Origin: Sedimentisphaera sp050251615
GTDB lineage: Bacteria; Planctomycetota; Phycisphaerae; Sedimentisphaerales; Sedimentisphaeraceae
Assembly (NCBI GenBank): GCA_050251615.1
Contig: JBFWMM010000021.1
Coordinates: forward strand, 1-46,742
Direction of reading: 5' to 3'
DNA: 46,742 nucleotides
Position 1 is the first letter of the stretch, and each line of letters starts with the position of its first letter. The notes beneath the pieces were generated by a model. That model was not told the origin of the DNA and ran no database searches. It saw only the letters and a program-made list of their open reading frames with translations. Of the stretch, positions 41,139-46,742 are shown piece after piece. A program made the position numbers and the translations under genes.

Positions 41139-42611
41139 CTACTCTACTATCCATTCGGTACCGTTGGGCGTGTCTTTGAAGGAGACACCGAACACGGCCA
41201 TTTCATCTCTTATCTTATCGGCTTCGGCCCAGTCTTTATCGGCTCTGGCTTTGGCACGGCGCTCTATCACACCCTGCATAAGGAAATCGAGCAGGTCTCT
41301 GGAAGACTTCGAATCTTCGGGGTAGCTCTCAAGCACGACTCCAAGCACATCCCCGCCAAGACGGCTCATCAGCGCTTCAAGAGCCCCGGCCGTGCCGCGG
41401 TTTGCCGTGCCGGCAATCTGCTCGGCGTGCCTGGCAATTTCATATATAACGCTCAAAGCGACGCTTGTGTTTATGTCGTCGTTCATCGCCTTCTCAAATC
41501 GATGCGTGAAGGATTCAATCTGCTTTTGCGTCCTGGCGTCTGCCTCTCCCGCGGGAGCCTTTTCTATCGCAGTGCGTAGCGCCTTTACGGCGGAGGTTAT
41601 CTTGTCGAGACCGCTCTGGGCCGCGCTGAGCGCCGCATCCGAGAAATCGAGCGGGCTGCGGTAGTGGCTGTTCAAAATCAGCATACGCACGGCAAGCGGG
41701 TTGTACGCCCTGCTGAGCCTTTCATGTTCGCCGCTGAACGCCTGCTTGAGGTTTATGAAGTTGTTGAGACTCTTGCCCATCTTCACCCCGTCCACGGTTA
41801 CCATATTGTTGTGCAGCCAGTAATTTACAAACTGCTTGCCCGTGGCCGCTTCGGACTGAGCAATCTCGCAGTCGTGATGCGGGAATTTGTTCTCAAGGCC
41901 GCCACCGTGGATGTCTATGGTTTCGCCGAGGTACTTCATACTCATCACGGAGCATTCCAAGTGCCAGCCCGGGTATCCTTTGCCCCAGGGGCTCTTCCAC
42001 TGCATTATGTGGTTGGGCTCGGCCTTCTTCCACAGTGCGAAATCGCTCGGACTCCTCTTCTCGCTCTTCACATCAACGCGCGTCCCGCTGACCATATCCT
42101 CAAGCTTGCGCCCGGAAAGCTTGCCGTAGCCTTCAAAGCTTGAGACGTCATAGTAAACCGAGCCGTTGGCCTCATAAGCGTGCCCCTTCTCGATGAGTTT
42201 GCTGATAAGCTCGATCTGCTCGGGGATGTGCCCCGTTGCGCGGGGGCTTATGTCGGGGCGAAGGCAGTTGAGCCTGTCCATATCGGCGAAGAAACTCGCG
42301 GTATAGTATTCGGCAAGCGCCATCGGGTGCTTCTGCACCTTCGCCGCTGCAACGGCAAGCTTGTCATCGCCGTTGTCGCCATCGTCTGTGAGATGACCCA
42401 CATCCGTTATGTTCTGAACGTACGTGAGTTGATAGCCGAGATACTTGAGATACCTCGCCACAATATCAAAGCTCACATAGCTCTTGGCATGGCCCAGATG
42501 CGCATGGCCGTAAACCGTCGGCCCGCAGACATACATACTCGCCCGCCCGGGCACAACCGGCACAAACTCTTCCTTCTGCCTCGTGAGTGAATTGTAAAAT
42601 TTCAATGCCAT
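41139..42611 (-). CDS. cysS: Cysteinyl-tRNA synthetase
   Basis: The 490-residue class I synthetase has the HIGH-type motif HAHLGHAK in the segment after CGPTVYG, the zinc-binding residues (Cys28-type in YVCGPT, HLECSVMS, HHDCEIAQSEA), and the signature loop KMGKSLNN in place of KMSKS. It attaches cysteine to tRNA-Cys in the cytoplasm. The C-terminal helical anticodon region (ARADKDWAEADKIRDEM) is normal. Gly for Ser in the signature loop is a known variant and need not reduce activity. Confidence 0.96.
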   Translation of the reverse strand: MALKFYNSLTRQKEEFVPVVPGRASMYVCGPTVYGHAHLGHAKSYVSFDIVARYLKYLGYQLTYVQNITDVGHLTDDGDNGDDKLAVAAAKVQKHPMALAEYYTASFFADMDRLNCLRPDISPRATGHIPEQIELISKLIEKGHAYEANGSVYYDVSSFEGYGKLSGRKLEDMVSGTRVDVKSEKRSPSDFALWKKAEPNHIMQWKSPWGKGYPGWHLECSVMSMKYLGETIDIHGGGLENKFPHHDCEIAQSEAATGKQFVNYWLHNNMVTVDGVKMGKSLNNFINLKQAFSGEHERLSRAYNPLAVRMLILNSHYRSPLDFSDAALSAAQSGLDKITSAVKALRTAIEKAPAGEADARTQKQIESFTHRFEKAMNDDINTSVALSVIYEIARHAEQIAGTANRGTAGALEALMSRLGGDVLGVVLESYPEDSKSSRDLLDFLMQGVIERRAKARADKDWAEADKIRDEMAVFGVSFKDTPNGTEWIVE

Positions 42612-42728
42612 AATTGCCTCACCTCTTACGGGATGATTAGATTCGTTATAACTGAACCTTTATTGTAGCGGTGAGGGCGTTATTGTAAACCGCAAAGCTA
42701 CCCGCTCCGCAAACGAACACGAATCTTT

Positions 42729-42751
42729 GAAAAAAAAACCGAAGAGGTTCC
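42729..42751 (-). terminator. Weak terminator-like hairpin after the SDR gene
   Basis: On the minus strand AACC/GGTT (42746-42749 with 42737-42740) forms a short stem around a 5-nt loop, running into TTTTTTTTC. The stem is short, but the T tract and position 10 nt after the stop codon fit a terminator. The rest of the gap up to cysS (42612-42728) shows nothing more. Confidence 0.45.
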
Positions 42752-42761
42752 GCAAAACAGC

Positions 42762-43592
42762 TTACACGCCTGAGTATGCGAGGAAACCGCCGTCAACGGG
42801 GATTGTAATTCCCGTTACGAACTCGGATTCATCCGTTGCGAGGAAGCGAAGCACGCCTTTGAGATCTTCGGGCTTGCCGAACTTGCCCATAGGCGTATTG
42901 TTGATGATCTTGTGGCCGCGCGCGCTGAGCGTTTTGCCGTCCTGCTCAAACATGAGGAACTTATTCTGCGTCGTGGAGAAGAAGCCGGGAGCGATTGCGT
43001 TCACGCGAATATTCGCCTTGCCCAAATGCACCGCGAGCCAGCATGTGAAGTTGTTGATGGCTGCCTTCGCTGCTGAATAAGCCGGAACTTTTGTCATCGG
43101 GGCATACGCGCTCATGCTTGAGATGTTTATAACACATCCGCCGCCCTGCTCGACCATATCAAGGCCGAATTCCTGCGTCGGCAGTAGCGTTCCCATAAAG
43201 TTGAGATTGTTGACCCAGGTAAAACTGTCGGTGTCGATGCCGAAGAAGCTGTCTTCAAGCGGCGTGTCCTTGAGCAGCTGCTCGGCGGGGGTTGTCGCCT
43301 TGGGGTGATTACCACCCGCGCCATTGACGAGAATATCAACCTTACCGAGACAGTCGTTTACGGCTTTGCGGGCGGCTTTGATGGATTCCTTATCCAGCAC
43401 ATCACACTTGACCACAAGCATACCCTTGTAGCCTTTTTCTTTTAGCTCAGCAACAAGTTTTTCACCGGCCTCAGGATTCAAATCCAGTAGGGCAACTTTC
43501 GCGCCCTCTTCAAGAAGTGTTTCTACAAAATGCCTGCAAAGTATCCCTGCGGCTCCTGTTACCACTGCCACTTTACCACTTAATTTCTTCAT
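42762..43592 (-). CDS. SDR oxidoreductase, D-mannonate oxidoreductase (fructuronate reductase) type
   Basis: The 276-residue protein has the Rossmann motif TGAAGILC, the NxxG-type VNGAGGNHPKATT, and catalytic Ser-Tyr-Lys in SSMSAYAP and YSAAKAA (Tyr near 170, Lys near 174). The segments GGNHPKATT, LNFMGTLLPTQEF and NAIAPGFFSTTQNKFL are typical of the SDR enzymes that convert fructuronate to mannonate in hexuronate degradation. That role fits the uronate-active enzymes elsewhere in the window. Glucuronate or galacturonate pathway partners are not seen nearby. AGGAG lies 8 nt before the ATG. The enzyme type is well supported, precise substrate is inferred. Confidence 0.83.
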   Translation of the reverse strand: MKKLSGKVAVVTGAAGILCRHFVETLLEEGAKVALLDLNPEAGEKLVAELKEKGYKGMLVVKCDVLDKESIKAARKAVNDCLGKVDILVNGAGGNHPKATTPAEQLLKDTPLEDSFFGIDTDSFTWVNNLNFMGTLLPTQEFGLDMVEQGGGCVINISSMSAYAPMTKVPAYSAAKAAINNFTCWLAVHLGKANIRVNAIAPGFFSTTQNKFLMFEQDGKTLSARGHKIINNTPMGKFGKPEDLKGVLRFLATDESEFVTGITIPVDGGFLAYSGV

Positions 43593-43718
43593 TTATAATG
43601 CTCCTGTTGATATTTAGGCTCTCATTAAGACCGGAATGGACATTTTACCACGTATAGAAATAAAAGCAACCGCAAATCGCGAGGCGTCATTACGAATTGA
43701 TATAACAATCCGAGGAAA

Positions 43719-43760
43719 AATCGGGCATGAGACGCAAGATTTTGCGTCTCATGCCCGATT
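43719..43760. repeat. 42-nt near-perfect palindrome related to the one at 3390
   Basis: Two 21-nt arms centred at 43739.5 pair throughout except one G/T position (43738/43741). The core GAGACGCAAGATTTTGCGTC shares GAGACGC with the palindrome at 3390-3419. It lies between the sulfatase stop and the SDR start, both transcribed leftwards, and is too symmetrical to be a simple terminator with T tract. Confidence 0.7.
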
Positions 43761-43976
43761 ACGAACGTATATTATCCGTGGGATCGGTTTGAATTCACCG
43801 GCATTGGTGGGCGAAACACAGCGGAGGCGCGCAAGCGCCCCGAAATTGAAAGTTAAACCCGTTGCGTTTTTGCCGTCGCTACGCTCCGTTGCACCTGCGG
43901 TGTCGCATTGCTTGCGCAATGGCGCTGTTTCGGTTTGTTTTTTGCCGGCATTGATTGGCATTTGCGCAGGCGTTTT
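43761..43976. other. Structured non-coding segment after the sulfatase gene
   Basis: No gene is supported. The segment has short hairpins, GGCGC-GCAA-GCGCC around 43827-43840 and CATTGC-TTGC-GCAATG around 43906-43921, and ends with TTGGCATTTGCGCAGGCGTTT, similar to 3641-3665. With the palindrome beside it, it looks like a composite intergenic repeat. The boundary with the sulfatase stop is exact. Confidence 0.4.
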
Positions 43977-45572
43977 TCAGCGCGGTTTGGGCAGACAGCC
44001 GACATCCAGCGCCCATTTCTCCCAGCGCTCTGAGAGGTCTTTGAGAATCTTCGGGTGCTTATCTTTCAAGTTGTTGAGTTCTGTGCGGTCATCTTTGAGA
44101 TTGTAAAGCTCCCATTCTTCCTTTCGCACATCTTGCTTGATTGCCTTCCAATCGCCCTTTCGCACGGCTCCATGCCCTTCGTGCTCAAAGAACATATACT
44201 CATGGCCCTCTCTGGTTCCGCGCTCAATGAGCGGGCGCAGGCTTTTGCCCTCCGATTTGTGTATGATGTTGCCATTGTAGGTATCGGGGTACTTCGCCCC
44301 GCCCACATCCACACAGGTTGCCATAATGTCGATCAGATAGCCGGGCTCGTGTGTTATTTTGCCCCTGGTCTGCTTCGTGGCTACGGGCCAGTGGGCAATC
44401 AGAGGCGTGGCGATGCCACCCTCATGTACGAAGTGCTTGTACCTGCGGAACGGCGTGTTCGACGCGTTTGCCCAGGCCCTGCCATAAGAGCAGCAGCCGT
44501 AGAACGAGCGGTCATTGATTCTCTCCTTCGGTTCGCCGCCGAGCTCTCCGCCCTCTGCGCAGCCGCCGTTGTCTGCAAGGAACATAATCAGCGTATTATC
44601 GAGCTTGCCGCTTTTATCAAGGAACTCAACAAGCTTGCCGATGTTCTGATCGACACAGTCCACCTGCGCGGCGTAAGTGGCCATGCGGTAGTCCATTTCC
44701 TCACGTTTTTCTTCCCTGCGCACCTCATCCCACGCGCGTGCATCACGGGGCGTCAACCCCCACTTCGCCTCAAGCAGGCCCATATCAACCTGCCTCTGAT
44801 GGCGCTGTTTTCTGATTTCATCCCAGCCGCACATATACTTGCCGAGGTACTTGTCTATATCTTTTTTCTTCGCCTGAAGCGGCCAGTGCGGAGCGTTATA
44901 GGCGAGATAAAGAAAGAACGGTCTTTCGTCCTGCTGCTCACGGATGAATTTGATTGCGTTGTCAGTAAAGGCGTCGGTGGTGTAGTAGTTCGCATCGTTG
45001 ATCTCAATCGGCGTATTGCCCTCGGTTATCCCGCGCTGCCCGCCGGGCTGATAGTAATTGCAGGCGCCGGCAAGGATGCCGTAGTATTTTTCAAAGCCCC
45101 TCTGAAGCGGCCACATATCCCTGCTCACCATACCGAGATGCCATTTTCCTGTCATATAGGTGTGGTAGCCGGCCGAGCGCATAACTTCGCCGAGCGTTAC
45201 ACTTTTTTTGTTCATCACGCCGCGATAGGCGTCTGTGCCCCAGTCTTCGGCAAACTGATTTCCAGGGGAGTTGGTCATGTGTCCGATGCCCGTCTGGTGC
45301 GGATGAAGGCCTGTCATAAGGCTTGCGCGCGTCGGGCAGCATCTGGCGGAATTATAGAACTGGCTCATCCGCACGCCGTCTGCCGCGAGGCGATTGAGGT
45401 TGGGGGTGTCAATCTCACCTCCGTAGCAGCCGATGTCTGAATAGCCCATATCATCTACTAAAATCACGATGACATTCGGCCTGGTGTCCTGTTGAGCGGA
45501 GAAGCCCACGGCTGCCCCGCAGACAAGACCCATACCCGCGAATTTCAAAAAACTTCTTCTGCTGAGTTCCAT
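43977..45572 (-). CDS. Tat-exported type I sulfatase
   Basis: The 531-residue precursor has a twin-arginine signal (ELSRRSFLKFAGMGLVCG) and the FGly sulfatase fold. The catalytic core CCPTRASLMTG starts with Cys78, which an FGE must convert to formylglycine; metal ligands include VDDMGYSDIG and, further on, FLADNGG. The N-terminus PNVIVILVDD and DTPNLNRLAADGV are typical of bacterial arylsulfatase-like enzymes. It removes sulfate from glycans or other esters outside the cytoplasm, and fits with the polysaccharide enzymes here. The ATG at 45572 has GGGATGG upstream; a further N-terminal extension is less likely as it would bury the Tat motif. No FGE gene is in the window. Confidence 0.94.
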   Translation of the reverse strand: MELSRRSFLKFAGMGLVCGAAVGFSAQQDTRPNVIVILVDDMGYSDIGCYGGEIDTPNLNRLAADGVRMSQFYNSARCCPTRASLMTGLHPHQTGIGHMTNSPGNQFAEDWGTDAYRGVMNKKSVTLGEVMRSAGYHTYMTGKWHLGMVSRDMWPLQRGFEKYYGILAGACNYYQPGGQRGITEGNTPIEINDANYYTTDAFTDNAIKFIREQQDERPFFLYLAYNAPHWPLQAKKKDIDKYLGKYMCGWDEIRKQRHQRQVDMGLLEAKWGLTPRDARAWDEVRREEKREEMDYRMATYAAQVDCVDQNIGKLVEFLDKSGKLDNTLIMFLADNGGCAEGGELGGEPKERINDRSFYGCCSYGRAWANASNTPFRRYKHFVHEGGIATPLIAHWPVATKQTRGKITHEPGYLIDIMATCVDVGGAKYPDTYNGNIIHKSEGKSLRPLIERGTREGHEYMFFEHEGHGAVRKGDWKAIKQDVRKEEWELYNLKDDRTELNNLKDKHPKILKDLSERWEKWALDVGCLPKPR

Positions 45573-45820
45573 AAATCCATCCCGTTCTTTTGTCAAATTC
45601 GTTTCAGTAACACAAACCGCCATACGCGATGTACGCGACATACAGTATAGTATCCGAATTTGTGTGTTTTTTACAAACTCGTAAAGCCGTTCACTCCGAA
45701 ACCCGAAGAAATTCTGACTACCGAGCGTGTTGAGAAAAAATTAAGCGATAAGCTGGGGCATCGCCTGCCTTTTGCCTAATATCTGTTTCTATGCGGAGGT
45801 TATAGAGACGCGGAGAAAAA
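45573..45820. other. Intergenic region upstream of the sulfatase
   Basis: No gene is supported. On the minus strand TACTAT/TATACT near 45650 with TTGTAA about 18 bp upstream is a possible sulfatase promoter. The stretch 45801-45819 (TATAGAGACGCGGAGAAAA) has the same GAGACGC core as the palindromes at 3390 and 43719. Confidence 0.35.
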
Positions 45821-45851
45821 CAAAAAAAAACCCGCGCCTCACGGAACGGGT
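45821..45851 (-). terminator. Terminator of the PEP-CTERM gene
   Basis: On the minus strand ACCCG (45847-45851) pairs with CGGGT (45830-45834), with a 12-nt loop, followed by an uninterrupted T tract of about nine residues. It lies 44 nt after the stop codon. Confidence 0.7.
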
Positions 45852-45894
45852 GTATTATCGTTATATATAATATAAGCAAAGCAAATCGTTCGCC

Positions 45895-46599
45895 TTATGC
45901 CTTTTGCCTTCTCTTGATAAAGAGACCGCCGAGGCCGAGCAGTGCGAGAGTTGCGGGCTCGGGAACCTGTATGATGCCACCCTCTGAGGCGGTGCCGTCA
46001 GAGCTGATATCCCAAGCACAGTTAATCGCCGCAGAGTTGACGTTGTTAAACAGGGCCGCCCATACATGAACTGAAGATGCGCTTTCAAGACCAAGGGCTG
46101 ACAAATTGATGGCATATTCGCTTATCAAGTCTGTCGAAGCAACTCCAACGCCTGTTGTCAAGCCGGTATAGGAGCTTTTTGATCCGGGGTAAAGTTCCAA
46201 TTCTCCGGCAGTGCTGTTCCAGATGGAGTACTGGAAATTGTCGCGGCTGTCAATGCCGGCATAAAGGATAAAATCGGGCCTGTAAGTACCCTCGAATTTA
46301 ATGTTGTTATAATCACTTCTGGTTGCTCCGGAGCCGGCAAGCCCATCAACGTCTATAGCGATCATCATCATTTCTCTATCATCACGCTTGTTAACCTGAC
46401 TGCGTTCCAGACCGTAATAGAGCGTATCCGCATCGTTTGTCTGATACAATGCGTAGCTGCCGTATTTGTCGTTTTTTACGGTTCCGTTGGTCGCGGTAGC
46501 GTTTGCGGGCCATTCCTGCAAGCTACCATCGAGTTCTACAGTTATGGCGGAGGCGTAAACCGCCATCCCAAGTAATACTGTTGCCAGAATATGTTTCAT
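45895..46599 (-). CDS. PEP-CTERM surface protein
   Basis: The 234-residue precursor has a signal peptide (KHILATVLLGMAVYASA, cut near residue 18) and a C-terminal PEP-CTERM sorting tag (VPEPATLALLGLGGLFIKRR): PEP motif, hydrophobic span, basic tail. Proteins with this tag are cut and anchored or released by an exosortase, often with exopolysaccharide production. The body (about residues 20-205) looks like a beta-sandwich with ITVELDGSLQEWPANAT and MMMIAIDVDG, similar to carbohydrate-binding or DOMON-like domains, but no family is certain. AAGGT lies 10 nt before the ATG at 46599. The upstream 46600-46742 has no gene and its promoter was not fixed. Confidence 0.87.
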   Translation of the reverse strand: MKHILATVLLGMAVYASAITVELDGSLQEWPANATATNGTVKNDKYGSYALYQTNDADTLYYGLERSQVNKRDDREMMMIAIDVDGLAGSGATRSDYNNIKFEGTYRPDFILYAGIDSRDNFQYSIWNSTAGELELYPGSKSSYTGLTTGVGVASTDLISEYAINLSALGLESASSVHVWAALFNNVNSAAINCAWDISSDGTASEGGIIQVPEPATLALLGLGGLFIKRRQKA

Positions 46600-46742
46600 C
46601 GGTTCTGTTACCTTTCTTATCAAACGCGAATCTTCACAGTTCGTTTTATACGCTTTATATTCTCATCGTTCCGCCCTGTCGCCTTTTACATATTGCGTTA
46701 CAGGCAGAAAAAAACCGCTTATCAATCACTTTAATCTTTAAG

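Noticed and set aside
43636..44106. Plus-strand open frame across the palindrome and sulfatase 3' end
   Set aside because: It runs through a palindrome and into a real gene on the other strand, without a ribosome site or known motif.
44055..45440. Plus-strand open frame (461 codons)
   Set aside because: It is antisense to the sulfatase, whose catalytic motifs are intact.
1..46742. tRNA, rRNA or insertion sequences
   Set aside because: No cloverleaf-like gene, rRNA segment, transposase or terminal inverted repeats with target duplications were recognised by eye; a tRNAscan/Infernal run would be decisive.

Overview
The window looks like chromosomal DNA of a free-living PVC-superphylum bacterium, most likely a planctomycete of the class Phycisphaerae (Sedimentisphaerales-like). 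This is inferred from a combination of features: an H-X9-DG prepilin-like protein, a PEP-CTERM protein, a Tat-exported FGly sulfatase, multi-domain beta-helix polysaccharide enzymes, and a type II secretion locus whose GspK carries an EF-hand-like loop. GC content is moderate, and GTG/TTG starts with good Shine-Dalgarno sites are common. No rRNA, tRNA, IS element or CRISPR array was recognised.

Layout. 1-676 is the 5' part of a prepilin-like gene behind a near-consensus promoter. 1048-3332 is a sugar kinase plus a sugar porter. 3926-15364 (minus strand) is a type II secretion-like locus. Its transcription order is a small exported helical protein, a terminator-like hairpin, then gspE-F-G-H-I-J-K-L-M, a GspC/PilP-like gene and gspD last. 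15568-20554 holds two convergent exported carbohydrate-active proteins: a GH28/49-like + alginate-lyase-like + Fn3 chimera, and a GH110-like beta-helix protein. 20754-24620 (minus) is a cell-shape region: coiled-coil membrane protein, a 49-residue membrane protein, mreB, mreC, mreD and a small lipoprotein. 24879-27016 carries rpmB, then argC with a phosphoesterase. 27017-27989 is a long gap with a candidate small RNA and decayed reading frames.

27990-31856 is a plus-strand set: M42 aminopeptidase, NUDIX hydrolase, diguanylate cyclase and a LolC/E-like permease. It ends at a strong terminator facing a DEAD-box helicase. 33861-42611 (minus) carries a CPBP protease, M3 oligopeptidase, YhaM-like nuclease, GAF-type PTS enzyme I, YggS, a zinc-ribbon protein and cysS. 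42762-46599 (minus) carries a fructuronate-reductase-type SDR, a sulfatase and a PEP-CTERM protein.

Together the sugar kinase/porter, lyase/hydrolase chimera, GH110-like protein, SDR and sulfatase suggest use of sulfated or uronate-containing polysaccharides, with the secretion locus a plausible export route. That link is inference. The less explained material is mostly non-coding: an orphan promoter/terminator pair (27035-27163), two related long palindromes (3390, 43719), a run of 9-bp-periodic repeat words (34585-34782), a 5 x 14-bp tandem array (40649-40718), and a hairpin that may uncouple the small exported protein from the secretion genes.
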